Positions 1 to 9,091 of a DNA stretch of 64,000 nucleotides are shown piece by piece. The stretch's first letter is position 1. Each line of letters starts with the position of its first letter. This DNA is from Mycolicibacterium porcinum (GTDB taxonomy: Bacteria > Actinomycetota > Actinomycetes > Mycobacteriales > Mycobacteriaceae), in the NCBI GenBank assembly GCA_002086835.1, contig MVIG01000004.1, forward strand, positions 1 through 64,000, in the 5' to 3' direction. A model generated the notes under the pieces. It was not told the origin of the DNA, made no database searches, and saw nothing but the letters and a program-made list of their open reading frames with translations. A program made the translations under genes and the position numbers.

Positions 1-552
1 AACATCTGGCTCGTCGGCGACGACAGTGATGTCATCGTGTTCGACGCCGCCCACACCGCGGACCCGATCATCGAGGCCGTGGGCGGTCGCAACGTCGTCG
101 CGGTGGTCTGCACCCACGGCCACAACGACCACATCACCGTCGCCCCCGAACTCGGCAAGGCGCTGGACGCGCCGGTGCTCCTGCACCCGGCCGACGAGAT
201 GCTCTGGCGAGCCGTCCACCCGGACAACGATTTCCGCGCCGTCGAAGACGGTCAGGTGCTGCGCGCCGGCGGCATCGAGCTGCACGCCCTGCACACCCCG
301 GGACACTCCCCCGGCTCCGTCTGCTGGTCGATCCCCGAGCTGAACGCAGTGGTCTCCGGCGACACCCTGTTCCAGGGCGGCCCGGGTGCCACCGGACGGT
401 CGTACTCCGACTTCCCGACCATCCTGGAATCCATCTCCAAACGCCTGGGCCTGCTGCCCGGCGAGACGGTGGTCTACACGGGTCACGGGGACACCACGAC
501 GATCGGCGACGAGATCGTGCATTACGACGAATGGGTGGCGCGCGGGCACTGA
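1..552 (+). CDS. MBL-fold metallo-hydrolase (5' end outside window)
   Basis: Metallo-beta-lactamase-fold hydrolase of the glyoxalase II-like type, cytoplasmic. The frame is open from base 1, so the N-terminus lies outside the window; the first in-frame GTG at 37 is internal. The metal-binding signature is visible as THGHNDH near the start, followed by a further His in HTPGHSPGS, an Asp in SGDTLF and a last His in YTGHGD. These are the ligands of a two-metal MBL site. The substrate cannot be read from the sequence; thioester or lactone hydrolysis is typical of the family. Family assignment is secure, specific function is not. Confidence 0.9.
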   Translation, partial: NIWLVGDDSDVIVFDAAHTADPIIEAVGGRNVVAVVCTHGHNDHITVAPELGKALDAPVLLHPADEMLWRAVHPDNDFRAVEDGQVLRAGGIELHALHTPGHSPGSVCWSIPELNAVVSGDTLFQGGPGATGRSYSDFPTILESISKRLGLLPGETVVYTGHGDTTTIGDEIVHYDEWVARGH

Positions 553-620
553 CGACGCGCCGCGAGAAACGAAGGGGCCACGCAGCACCGGCGTTAACGC
601 CCCCGACCGCTACTGAGTGG

Positions 621-634
621 CTACCCTGAGTCAG
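621..634 (+). promoter_or_regulatory. Leaderless promoter -10 for the GH5-like lipoprotein
   Basis: TACCCT at 622-627 fits the mycobacterial -10 pattern TANNNT and lies six bases before the GTG start at 634. No Shine-Dalgarno sequence precedes that GTG. The arrangement is typical of leaderless mycobacterial transcripts, where transcription and translation start at the same base. Prediction only. Confidence 0.4.
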
Positions 635-1776
635 TGGTCGGCAGGCCAGTTCACACCGCAGTGTTGCTTTGCGTGGCACTGCTGGTCGCGACGGCCTGTT
701 CCCCGTCGCCCCCGCTGTCCCAGCCACAGCTGACCAGCACCGCCGGCCAACCCACCAGCGATCGGGCCGCCATCCCGCAGCTGGGCGTCTCTGGGATGTC
801 GCTCACGCTCGGCGGCAAACCGGTGTGGCCGATCGGCATCAACGCGTACCAGCTGGCGACCAACTGGTCCATCAACGCGGGATGCGGGGCACAGGTGGAT
901 CTCGACTCGTACTTCGGCAGCCTGCCGCCGTATTCGCTGACTCGGTTCAACGCCTACTCCAGTTTCGCGGTGAACAAGTTCACCGGGCAACTCGACTTCA
1001 CCTCTCTCGATGCGGTGTTCCGGGCTGCCGAGCGACACAGCCAACTGCTGATCGCGGTGCTCACCAGTGACGACGGTGGTTGCGAGAACGACTATTTCAA
1101 AGATTACGACTGGTACGCGGGCGGCTGGCGCACCGACGTGTCCCACGGTTTACCGATGACGTTCGCCGCGTGGCTGGACACCGCCGTGAAGCGCTGGGGC
1201 GGCTCCCGTTCGCTTGCCGGGTGGACCGCGGTGGGCGAACCCGAGCCGTCCTACTGCCTGGACCACACCTGTCATTGGACCAAGCGCGGCTGCCGCGCCA
1301 CTGCGCCGCAGACCCTGCGCACGTTCCTGGATGTCTCCGGTGCCAGGATCCGCGAATTGGACCCTGGCACCGTCATCTTCAGCGGCCACGCAGGCGGTGG
1401 GCAGTGCGGGTCGGCGGGAGACGAGTTCGAGATGGTGGCCGCCTCCCCCGGCGTGGACGTGCTCGAGTACCACTACTACGAGCAGATGGATTACCTGCCC
1501 GGAGACCCGTACGACGGGCTGCAGCGCCGCGTCGCGCAAACCCGTGCGGTAGGCAAGCCGTTGTTCGCCGCCGAGATCGGCATGGAGGCCGGTTCCTGCG
1601 ATTCGCTGGACAAGCGGAGGCAAGTCCTCGGTGATGCGGTCGCCAAGATGCGCACGATGGGCGCTGCGGGTGCGATGTTCTGGGCTTTCGTGCCCGATCC
1701 GCGGCCCGGCGAATGCACCCTCGACATCGGCCCCACCGACCCGTTGTGGTCGCTGATCGGCGCGACGCCCGCCTGA
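634..1776 (+). CDS. Cellulase/GH5-like glycoside hydrolase lipoprotein
   Basis: Predicted exported lipoprotein of 380 aa: hydrophobic signal peptide at residues 6-21 and lipobox VATAC with the modified Cys at about 22. The mature part resembles a (beta/alpha)8 clan GH-A hydrolase. It opens with a substrate-barrel segment (PIGINAYQLATNW, about 66-78), carries a probable acid/base Glu in AVGEPEPSY (about 202) and a probable nucleophile Glu in FAAEIGMEAG (about 314). Several Cys residues in the middle suggest disulfides, consistent with an exported enzyme. The polysaccharide substrate is unknown; beta-mannan or beta-glucan is usual for this clan. It is not in an obvious operon. Confidence 0.7.
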   Translation: MVGRPVHTAVLLCVALLVATACSPSPPLSQPQLTSTAGQPTSDRAAIPQLGVSGMSLTLGGKPVWPIGINAYQLATNWSINAGCGAQVDLDSYFGSLPPYSLTRFNAYSSFAVNKFTGQLDFTSLDAVFRAAERHSQLLIAVLTSDDGGCENDYFKDYDWYAGGWRTDVSHGLPMTFAAWLDTAVKRWGGSRSLAGWTAVGEPEPSYCLDHTCHWTKRGCRATAPQTLRTFLDVSGARIRELDPGTVIFSGHAGGGQCGSAGDEFEMVAASPGVDVLEYHYYEQMDYLPGDPYDGLQRRVAQTRAVGKPLFAAEIGMEAGSCDSLDKRRQVLGDAVAKMRTMGAAGAMFWAFVPDPRPGECTLDIGPTDPLWSLIGATPA

Positions 1777-1842
1777 CGGCTTTTGCGATCACGCTGAGTC
1801 AGTCCCTTACCGGCCTACCACGACGCGTCCATAGTGGCAGCC

Positions 1843-3216
1843 ATGACGACTTCGAGTGGACGCGCCGCGGCGGTCATCGGCGCCGGGCAGACGGGTGTGA
1901 CGGCGGCTCTCGGCCTGTTGGACAACGGCTTTGACGTCACCCTGTACAGCGACCGCGACCAGCGCAGTTTGCGCGATGATGTTCCGGCCACCGGCACGGC
2001 CCTGATCTTCGGGGAGGCGCAGCGGGCCGAGGAGTCCCTCGGCCTGAACACCTATCTGGCCACCGCCCCGACCTCGACCGGGCAAAGCGTGCGGGTGCTC
2101 GACGGCTCCGGCCCCGACCGTACGGAGGAGGTCGCGTTCGACGCCGACTTCGACGGATTTGTCGGGGTCGCGGTGGACACCCGGCTCAAGGCCGACGACC
2201 GGCTCACCCTGTTCCGGCAGCGCGGCGGGCGGTTCGTGGTCGAGTCCGTCGACCCGGTGCGGCTGGACGCCATCGCAGCCGGCGTCGATCTGACGTTGGT
2301 GGCGACCGGCCGCGGCGGCCTGTCCACCCTGTTCCCGGTCGACGCCGAGCGCTCCGCCTATGATCGCCCGCAGCGCAGCCTCTTGACCGTCACGCTGTCC
2401 GGATTGCCGTACGGTCCTGATGTTTTCGCGCATCGGGGCAGCGCCGGTGGACGCCACAATGCCTTTACCGTGGTGACCGATCAGGGCGAGTCCTGGTGGG
2501 GAGGCTATCTGCACAAGGATGCCGGCCCGACGTGGACGTTCCTGGGTTGGGCTCGCCCCGGAAGTGATTGGGACCGCCGTTTCGCCGGAGCGGACAGCGC
2601 ACAGTCCGCACTCGACATCGTCAGCGCGCTGCACCGGGACTACATCGACTGGGACCTGCCCGAGGTCGGCGCGCTCAGGATTCTCGAGGATGATCCGCAC
2701 TCGTGGCTGAAAGGCGCGGTCACCCAGGTGGTTCGGTCGGGAGTGGGACACACCTCGAGCGGGCATCCGGTGGCCGCTCTTGGCGATACCGCGGTGTCGT
2801 TCGACCCGATCGCCGGCCAGGGCGCCCAGGGTGGGCTGGTCCATGCCGCCACCTTGGTCCGCAAAGCCGCTGCGCACGACGGCCGGTTCGACGAGGCATG
2901 GCTGCGCGGCACATTCGAGGAGTTATACGCGCACCGAGCGCGGGCCGCGCAGTTGGTCACCCGGTTGTTCCTGGCCGACCCCGAGCTGGCCGAGTACGGC
3001 AGTCTGTTCTTCGCCGCGGCCCAGGGCAGCCCGCGATTCGCCTCGAAACTGTTTGGCCTGCTGGATGATCCACGTCCGGTCGAATCGCTCACATCCGTGG
3101 CCGCCGCCAAACAGCTGATTACCGATTTCTCCGGCGAGCCCGCCGATGCACTGCTGGAGCGGTTCGTCCCGGTCGGATCGTTCCGACGGTCGGACTGGGT
3201 CACCCAGGCGGCGTAG
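1843..3216 (+). CDS. Styrene monooxygenase StyA-like FAD-dependent oxygenase
   Basis: FAD-dependent monooxygenase related to the StyA/indole monooxygenase group, which epoxidises aromatic alkenes using FADH2 supplied by a separate reductase. The N-terminus has the Rossmann signature AVIGAGQTGVTAALGLLDNG, and a C-terminal GDTAVSFDPIAGQGAQGG segment is the second FAD-contact motif. Length (about 457 aa) is slightly above the StyA norm of about 415. An in-frame GTG at 1834 would add three residues; ATG 1843 is preferred, though neither start has a clear ribosome site. No StyB-type flavin reductase lies next to it, so the reductase would have to be encoded elsewhere. Confidence 0.75.
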   Translation: MTTSSGRAAAVIGAGQTGVTAALGLLDNGFDVTLYSDRDQRSLRDDVPATGTALIFGEAQRAEESLGLNTYLATAPTSTGQSVRVLDGSGPDRTEEVAFDADFDGFVGVAVDTRLKADDRLTLFRQRGGRFVVESVDPVRLDAIAAGVDLTLVATGRGGLSTLFPVDAERSAYDRPQRSLLTVTLSGLPYGPDVFAHRGSAGGRHNAFTVVTDQGESWWGGYLHKDAGPTWTFLGWARPGSDWDRRFAGADSAQSALDIVSALHRDYIDWDLPEVGALRILEDDPHSWLKGAVTQVVRSGVGHTSSGHPVAALGDTAVSFDPIAGQGAQGGLVHAATLVRKAAAHDGRFDEAWLRGTFEELYAHRARAAQLVTRLFLADPELAEYGSLFFAAAQGSPRFASKLFGLLDDPRPVESLTSVAAAKQLITDFSGEPADALLERFVPVGSFRRSDWVTQAA

Positions 3217-3222
3217 CGGAGC

Positions 3223-3963
3223 TCAGCTCTCCAGGATCCGGCGCTTCTCCGCCTCGAACTCGGCCTCGGTCAGCGCGCCGCTCTCACGCAGGGCAGCAAT
3301 CGTTTTGAGCTGTTCGAGCCTGATTCCCTGGTCGGTGGGCTGGTAGCTGTTCGGCTGAGGGCCGATCGGGGCTGCGGATTGCGGCGGTATCGGCTCAAAC
3401 CCAGAGCTCGGCAGGGGGCGTGGCTGCTTGTCCGCCCGCGCCGACCACATCACGCTGCAGATCAGTGCAGGCACACCCAACGCGGTCAGCCCACCGAACA
3501 GCCAGGACAGCCAGCCGTATTGACTACCGTGCCCGAAGGCCAGCCGCGGATCGATGTACCCCTGGACTTGTCCGTCGGCACTGATCTCATAGGCACCGGC
3601 ACTGGATACCTGCATCACCCACACCCGCACCCGAGCGTCGTTGTTCACCGTGGTTGTCCCACCGATGCTTTCGGTCAGCACCGGGTCGGCGGCCCCCTCA
3701 GGTGCGGACACGTGCAGCCGCAGTGGCGGCACCGGCAGACCGCTTCCGGATCCGGTGACCATGGTGTGGAGGCTCACCGTCACCTCACCCTGCGGCAAAT
3801 CCAGGCTGGCGCTGCCCGGGATGGACACCTCGCCGTAGGCGTCGTACTCGTCCAGGACGAATGCGTTCAGGAAGATCATCACGAACAGGCCGACCGCGCC
3901 GATGACGAGGGTGCAGATCGAGGCCACGATCGCGGCGCGCGGAGCAGACCGACGGCTGTTCAT
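3223..3963 (-). CDS. Two-TM membrane protein with C-terminal SHOCT domain
   Basis: 246-aa membrane protein of unknown function. One transmembrane helix lies at about 10-36 and a second at about 150-173, with an exported loop between them. The last about 35 residues, IRLEQLKTIAALRESGALTE onward, form a SHOCT domain, a short oligomerisation module common at bacterial C-termini. It is convergent with the StyA-like gene (7 bp between stops) and divergent from the LapA-like gene. Domain assignment is confident; no function can be given. Confidence 0.75.
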   Translation of the reverse strand: MNSRRSAPRAAIVASICTLVIGAVGLFVMIFLNAFVLDEYDAYGEVSIPGSASLDLPQGEVTVSLHTMVTGSGSGLPVPPLRLHVSAPEGAADPVLTESIGGTTTVNNDARVRVWVMQVSSAGAYEISADGQVQGYIDPRLAFGHGSQYGWLSWLFGGLTALGVPALICSVMWSARADKQPRPLPSSGFEPIPPQSAAPIGPQPNSYQPTDQGIRLEQLKTIAALRESGALTEAEFEAEKRRILES

Positions 3964-4009
3964 CGCCGAAGTTTGTCATAGCCGCCGATTCGAGAGCTAC
4001 CGTCGGGGT

Positions 4010-4252
4010 ATGCCTCGCGACGAGACCGACACCCCCGCGACCACCGGCTCGGTCCGGCGGTTCGCCCTGCGCTACTGGGTGGCCCTGATCCTGGTCGCCC
4101 TCGCCGCGATCTTCGTCGCGCAGAACCGCGACCGGGTGGGAGTGCACGTGCTCTGGGTGACCGTCGAGTCGCCGATGTGGTTCATCTTGGTCATCATTTT
4201 CGTCATGGGTCTTCTCATCGGACTATTGCTGCGCCGGCGGCGGCGCACCTAG
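4010..4252 (+). CDS. LapA (DUF1049) domain small membrane protein
   Basis: 80-aa protein with two membrane helices: one at about 20-40 followed by AQNRDRVGVHVLWVTVE, the hallmark hairpin of the LapA/DUF1049 family, and a second at about 55-73 ending in a basic tail RRRRRT. LapA proteins are linked to lipopolysaccharide assembly in Gram-negatives; the actinobacterial role is unknown. Start ATG 4010 is chosen because the family begins there; the open frame extends further upstream but that part overlaps the opposite gene's promoter. The stop is followed after 2 bp by the methyltransferase start. Confidence 0.8.
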   Translation: MPRDETDTPATTGSVRRFALRYWVALILVALAAIFVAQNRDRVGVHVLWVTVESPMWFILVIIFVMGLLIGLLLRRRRRT

Positions 4253-4254
4253 CC

Positions 4255-5295
4255 ATGCCCGCGCCGCGCCGGACGACACCCCGCCCACATAACGCCGGAA
4301 TGAGTTCGGCGATCGCGCTTCTCGAGGAGGCTGCTCGAACGGTGCCGATCCCGGCGCCGCCGCAACCCGTCGTCATCGCCGATTACGGGGCGGGAACCGC
4401 GCAGAACTCGATGCGGCCGATCAATGCCGCCATCGCGGCCGTTCGCGGCCGCACCCGCCCGGAGCACTCGGTGCTGGTGACACACACCGACACCGCTGAC
4501 AACGACTTCTCGACGATGTTCCGGATCCTCGAAAGTGATCCGGAGTCCTACCTGCACAAGGATTCGGCCACGTTCAGTTCGGCGATCGGCCGGTCGTTCT
4601 ACAGCCAGATCCTGCCCTCGAACAGTGTGCACCTGGGCTGGTCGGCCTGGGCGATGGTACGGCTGGGCCGGGCACCGATGCCGGTCCCCGATCACGTGGT
4701 CGCGGCGTACAGCAATGACGAGCGGGTGCGCGCCGCCTATGCCAGGCAGGCGGCTCACGATTGGCACGAGTTCATCGCGTTTCGCGGCCGCGAGCTGTGC
4801 CCGGGCGGACGCCTGGTGGTGTTGACGACGGCGCTGGACGACGACGGAGACCTGGGCTATCGCCCGCTGTTCCGCTCCGTCGTCGGCGCACTGACCGAGC
4901 TGATCGCCTGCGGTGTCGTCAGTGCCGATGAGGCAACCCGAATGTCGCTGCCGATCGCCGGCCGGCGCGTCGCGGATTTCACCGCACCGTTCGCCCCGTC
5001 CGGCCGGTTCGAGCGGCTCGAGATCCAGCACGTGGAGTTGGTCGACGCCGAGGACCGTATCTACAACGCCTACCGCAGCGACAAGGACGCAAGCGCTTTC
5101 GGCACCCGCTGGGCTGATTTCCTTCGGTTCACCGCATTCGCCGATCTGGGCGCGGCGCTCGGCGCCCCCGACCGGTTGCCCGAGTTCTACGACCGGCTCC
5201 ATGCCGGTATCGCGGCCCGGCTGTCCGCTGAGCCCGAGCCGATGCGGATACCGATCGCTGCGGTGGTGTTGGAGAAGCGCCGCTCCAGCCAGTAA
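4255..5295 (+). CDS. SABATH-type SAM-dependent carboxyl methyltransferase
   Basis: About 346-aa protein resembling the SABATH (salicylate/jasmonate carboxyl methyltransferase-like) family. Visible features are the SAM-binding motif VIADYGAGTAQNSM near the N-terminus, the HTDTADNDFSTMF segment, the SNSVHLGWSAWAM stretch characteristic of the family, and a late strand CPGGRLVVLTTA. Members transfer methyl from SAM to a carboxylate of a small molecule; bacterial substrates are mostly unknown. Start ATG 4255 lies just after the LapA stop, suggesting co-transcription; ATG 4300 (MSSAIALLEE) is an alternative and may be the true start because the first 15 residues are Pro/Arg-rich. Confidence 0.75.
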   Translation: MPAPRRTTPRPHNAGMSSAIALLEEAARTVPIPAPPQPVVIADYGAGTAQNSMRPINAAIAAVRGRTRPEHSVLVTHTDTADNDFSTMFRILESDPESYLHKDSATFSSAIGRSFYSQILPSNSVHLGWSAWAMVRLGRAPMPVPDHVVAAYSNDERVRAAYARQAAHDWHEFIAFRGRELCPGGRLVVLTTALDDDGDLGYRPLFRSVVGALTELIACGVVSADEATRMSLPIAGRRVADFTAPFAPSGRFERLEIQHVELVDAEDRIYNAYRSDKDASAFGTRWADFLRFTAFADLGAALGAPDRLPEFYDRLHAGIAARLSAEPEPMRIPIAAVVLEKRRSSQ

Positions 5296-5311
5296 TCGAC
5301 ACGGGCCTCCG

Positions 5312-6862
5312 TCATCCCGGCGACCACGTCGGCAGTGCGGCGTCGATCAGGTGCGGGCCCGGCTCTGCCAGTGCGGCGCGGAACTGCTCGGCGAGTTCCT
5401 CGGCGGTCCCGGCGCGGGTGGCCGGAACACCGAAACCCTGTGCGATCGATGCGAAGTCGATGTCCGGACGGCTCAGGTCGAGCAGCGAGCGTGATCGTTC
5501 CCCGTCAGCATGAGTGCCCACGCGCAACAACTCGAGCTGCAGGATGGCATAGGCGTGGTTGTTGAGGATCACCACGGTGATGTCGAGTTGTTCGCGCGCC
5601 ATCGTCCACAGCGCCGAAATCGTATACGCCGCACTGCCGTCGGACTGCAGGGCGATCACCGGCCGGTCCGGTGCGGCGATCGCGGCGCCCACCGCCACCG
5701 GCAGACCCTGGCCGATCGCGCCACCGGTCAGGGTGAGGACGTCGTGACGCGGCGACAACGCGGTGGCGGTGGGCAGGAATACTCCGCTCGTGTTGGCCTC
5801 GTCGGAGATGATGGTGTTCTCGGGCAGCAGCGCGGCGATCACCTGCGCCAGGTTCTGCGGGTTGAGCGGCCCGGTCGGCAGGTCGGCAGGATCGGCTTGC
5901 GCCTCGTCCGGCACAGCTCCACCCAATTCGTCTGCGAGGCCGGCCAGATCGTCGATCGCCAGGGCGCGCACGTCAGCCCCGTCGGGCACCAGGACGCTCG
6001 GCTTGCCCGGATAGGCGAAGAACGACACCGGAGCCTTCGCACCGACCAGCACCAGATGCGTTGCCCCGGACAGTTGTTGGGTGGCCTGTTCGGCGAGGTA
6101 ACCGAGGCGTTCGATGGCGGGCACTCCACGCCCGCGGGTCAATCGAGCCGGAAAGGTCTCGACCAGGACGCGGGCCCCGGTGGCCGAGCGGATGCGCGCC
6201 GCGGCCAGCAACCCGTCGGCGCCGGTGGCGGCGCCGCCCAGCAGCAACACGGCACGCTCCCCCTGCGTGCGCAGCAGTTCGGCGGCACCGGTGATGGTCA
6301 CGTCGGAACCGGGAGCCGGCTGGTTCGCGGACGCCTTGTCCGACAACGGGTTCTGCGGTGCACTACCCCACGAGTAGTCGGCGGGCAGGATCACGGTCGC
6401 GACCCGTCCGGGCTCACCGGTCGCGCTCTGCACGGCACTGTGGACAGCCGCGTCGAGATCGTTGGCCGACGCGGGCCGGTGCACCGAGCCGTGGGCCCAG
6501 TGCCCGAGCGCGTCGATGTCGGATTCGAGCGGTGCGTCGAGGGGTTGATGGTAGGTCGCGTGATCGCCGACGACATTGACCACGGGACTGAACGCCCGCC
6601 GGGCGTTGTGGAGGTTGGCCAGCCCGTTGGCCATACCGGGCCCGAGGTGCAACAGCGTCGCCGCGGGACGACCGGCGATGCGGGCGTACCCATCGGCGGC
6701 CCCGGTGGCGACACCTTCGAACAGACACAACACCGGGCGCATCTGCGGCGCGGCATCCAGCGCCGCCACGAAGTGCATCTCCGAGGTGCCCGGGTTGGCG
6801 AAGCACACGTCGACGCCTTCGGCGAGCAGACGGTTCACCACCACTTCGGCGCCGGTGCTCAT
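5312..6862 (-). CDS. IlvX-like thiamine diphosphate enzyme (acetolactate synthase large-subunit homologue)
   Basis: 516-aa ThDP-dependent enzyme of the pyruvate oxidase/acetolactate synthase superfamily. The opening GVDVCFANPGTSEMHFVAALD and the ThDP-activating Glu in CLFEGVATGAADGYARI match the mycobacterial IlvX type as I recall it, which is also about 515 aa. The C-terminal pyrophosphate-binding motif is SDGSAAYTISALW...ILNN, where the usual GDG is SDG. Members resemble benzoylformate decarboxylase more than biosynthetic AHAS, and no ilvN lies nearby, so 2-oxoacid decarboxylation or ligation on an unknown substrate is as likely as branched-chain synthesis. Confidence 0.8.
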   Translation of the reverse strand: MSTGAEVVVNRLLAEGVDVCFANPGTSEMHFVAALDAAPQMRPVLCLFEGVATGAADGYARIAGRPAATLLHLGPGMANGLANLHNARRAFSPVVNVVGDHATYHQPLDAPLESDIDALGHWAHGSVHRPASANDLDAAVHSAVQSATGEPGRVATVILPADYSWGSAPQNPLSDKASANQPAPGSDVTITGAAELLRTQGERAVLLLGGAATGADGLLAAARIRSATGARVLVETFPARLTRGRGVPAIERLGYLAEQATQQLSGATHLVLVGAKAPVSFFAYPGKPSVLVPDGADVRALAIDDLAGLADELGGAVPDEAQADPADLPTGPLNPQNLAQVIAALLPENTIISDEANTSGVFLPTATALSPRHDVLTLTGGAIGQGLPVAVGAAIAAPDRPVIALQSDGSAAYTISALWTMAREQLDITVVILNNHAYAILQLELLRVGTHADGERSRSLLDLSRPDIDFASIAQGFGVPATRAGTAEELAEQFRAALAEPGPHLIDAALPTWSPG

Positions 6863-6959
6863 GAGCGCCCGGTCATCACGGGCCTGGTGTTATCGAAGCT
6901 GTGGTCGCGTTTCTGCCAGCCGGTGTGCACCCGTCCATCTTGATGGGCCGTCGCCGGCG

Positions 6960-7205
6960 ATGCCAGCACTGGGTGTCGTCGAACCGCTCCCACCCACCCT
7001 GCGCACCGCGATGCACGGCTGGATCGGATTCCTCGACGAGATGATGATCGACCGCATCACCCATCGCGATGTGGACGTCGACATCCTGGTCGAACTCGCC
7101 GCCACGGCACTGGCCACGGCCTTGCGTACCGCGGCCGCTCTCGACACCTCGATCACCTACCCCTCCGAGGCAGTCGAAGCGCTGGAGTCGATCGCGTCCG
7201 CTTGA
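6960..7205 (+). pseudogene. C-terminal remnant of a TetR-family regulator
   Basis: An 81-codon frame from ATG 6960 reads LPPTLRTAMHGWIGFLDEMM then a helix-rich tail ending in ALESIASA. This resembles the ligand-binding C-terminal region of mycobacterial TetR regulators (typically LRxAxRGWxGFxxE). No DNA-binding HTH is present upstream: the frame before 6960 runs into the oppositely oriented IlvX-like gene. I read it as a truncated, probably non-functional regulator left beside that gene. A short functional protein cannot be excluded. Confidence 0.5.
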
Positions 7206-7212
7206 CCGGCGG

Positions 7213-9027
7213 TCAGCCCCCGGTGTGGCCGCCGCCCGGCGCCGGAACCCACGGCAGGCCCGGGATCGTCGGATACGGCGCGGTGGGGCTCCACGGCGCC
7301 TGGGTGCTGGTCGGCGCCTGAGTGGTCGCCGGCGGCTGGGTGGTCGCCGGCGGGGCTTCCGTGGTCGGAGGCGGAGCCTCGGTCGTCGGGGGCGGTGTCT
7401 CGGCGGGCGGCGGGTACTCCGCCGGCGGCGCCTCCGGAGCGGGTTGCTCCACCGTCTGCGTCACGGTGTGGGCGGGAGCTTCTTGCGTGGCGGTCGGCGG
7501 TGCCTCAGCGGGCGCCGGTTCGTCCGCGGGCGCGGCAGGCGGGTTCGCGTCCGGGGCCGCGGTCGTCGACGGAACGGCCTTGGAGGTCGACGCCGGGCGG
7601 GCAGGCTCGTCACTGCCCATGATGGCGACCAACGCCGCAACGACAGCCACCAGCACCGCCGCGGCACCGGCGCCCAGGATCACCGGCGGCCTGCGGTACC
7701 AGGGCCGCGCCGCGATCTCGTCGCGTTCGGTCAGCTCACGCTCACCGAACTCCAGTTGGGGGCGCGCCGCGGTGCGTCCGCCCGCGGCGTCGAGCCCGGT
7801 GTCGAAATCCGCGCCGAAGTCGTCGCCGTATTCCTCGGCGCGGTAGTCATCGACCGGCGCGACGTCGGGGACGTTCTGGGCATCCGACCAGGCCAACGCC
7901 TGCGATGCGGGCGGGGGCTCGGGCGCCACCAGGGCCGCAGCGGTGGTCGGCGGAGCTGCCGCGGATGCCGGAGCCATTGCCGTCATGCCCTCTTCGGCGG
8001 TACCGCGCACCGCGGTCAGGCCACCGCCGATGGCCGGGGTCAGCTCCGGCTGGGCCGCGGTTATCACCGGAAGGCGCAGGTGCTCGGACAGCGTCGTGGT
8101 GATCGCCGGGATCCTGGCGCCGCCACCGGTCGTCGCCACCGCCACGAGCTCACCGGGACGCAGGCCGGCGCGTTCGATCGCGCCGTGCAGCACGGACATG
8201 AACTCACGCAGCGGTTCGGCGATCACGTCGTCGAGTTCGTTGCGGTTCAACCGCACCTCGCTGCGGTGCCCGGGTAGTTCGGCGACCAGTGCCGTGACCG
8301 ACTCGGTGGACAGCCGCTCCTTGGCGCGCCGGCACTCGGCACGCAGGCGGCCCAGCGAGCCGATGGCCGAGGTGCCGGCCAGATCGATCGTTCCGGCCGC
8401 GGACAGATCGTTCACCACATGGGTGAGCAGTCCCTGGTCGATCAGGTCGCCCGACAGGTCCGGGTGCCGAATGGTCGGCGCGATCGGCTGGTACCCGTTG
8501 TCCGCGTCGGCCAGTGTGATGCTGGTACCGCTGCCTCCGAAGTCGCACACGGCGATCACGCCGCGGGTCGGCACCCCGGGGTTGTCCTGCAGCGCGACCA
8601 GCGCGGCCCTCGCGTCGGACACCAGCACCGGATCGCCGAAGTCAGCGACGGCGGCCAGTTCGGTGCGCAGCGCCGCGACCTGATTGGGCCGCCAGTGCGC
8701 CGGATGCGTGACGGCGATCGGATCGGCCGGCGGGCGTCCCCCGGTCAGCGTGCGGAGCAGCGCCGCCAGGGCGTCGGCCAGCACGGTCTCGCCCCGGTGC
8801 GACGAGCCGTCCGGGGCCAGCATCCCGACCGGGTCCCCCACCCGCTCGACGAAGTCGGTGAGGATCAGACCGCGTTCGTTCAGGTTGGCGTTCTCGCTGG
8901 GTACACCCACTTCAGGGGCCCGATGCGGAAACAGCGTCAGCACCGGCGACCGCGTCACCGCGGCACGGCCCACCACCACCGCTGTGAGGTTGGTCGATCC
9001 GATCGACAACCCGATGCCGTCTGCCAT
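7213..9027 (-). CDS. Hsp70-family membrane protein with Pro/Thr-rich C-terminal tail
   Basis: 604 aa. Residues 1 to about 340 form an actin-like/Hsp70 ATPase fold: phosphate 1 motif GIGLSIGSTNLTAVVVG, phosphate 2 motif AVCDFGGSGTSITLAD and adenosine motif VATTGGGARIPAI. The substrate-binding domain of true DnaK is absent. After an acidic linker comes one transmembrane helix (PPVILGAGAAAVLVAVVAAL, about 447-466) and a roughly 130-residue Pro/Ala/Thr/Glu-rich region that would lie outside the membrane. Such mycobacterial Hsp70-like proteins are thought to act at the envelope; the client is unknown. The tail carries runs of TTEAPP repeats. Confidence 0.8.
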   Translation of the reverse strand: MADGIGLSIGSTNLTAVVVGRAAVTRSPVLTLFPHRAPEVGVPSENANLNERGLILTDFVERVGDPVGMLAPDGSSHRGETVLADALAALLRTLTGGRPPADPIAVTHPAHWRPNQVAALRTELAAVADFGDPVLVSDARAALVALQDNPGVPTRGVIAVCDFGGSGTSITLADADNGYQPIAPTIRHPDLSGDLIDQGLLTHVVNDLSAAGTIDLAGTSAIGSLGRLRAECRRAKERLSTESVTALVAELPGHRSEVRLNRNELDDVIAEPLREFMSVLHGAIERAGLRPGELVAVATTGGGARIPAITTTLSEHLRLPVITAAQPELTPAIGGGLTAVRGTAEEGMTAMAPASAAAPPTTAAALVAPEPPPASQALAWSDAQNVPDVAPVDDYRAEEYGDDFGADFDTGLDAAGGRTAARPQLEFGERELTERDEIAARPWYRRPPVILGAGAAAVLVAVVAALVAIMGSDEPARPASTSKAVPSTTAAPDANPPAAPADEPAPAEAPPTATQEAPAHTVTQTVEQPAPEAPPAEYPPPAETPPPTTEAPPPTTEAPPATTQPPATTQAPTSTQAPWSPTAPYPTIPGLPWVPAPGGGHTGG

Positions 9028-9091
9028 GTCACCCCCGTTTCGAGAAGGACCCTATCCGGTAGTCCATCTCTTTTGACGGGGCAGGCGTTAC

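Noticed and set aside
5510..6943. 477-codon frame opposite the IlvX-like gene
   Set aside because: Shadow of the ThDP enzyme; Gly/Arg/His-rich with no signal or domain.
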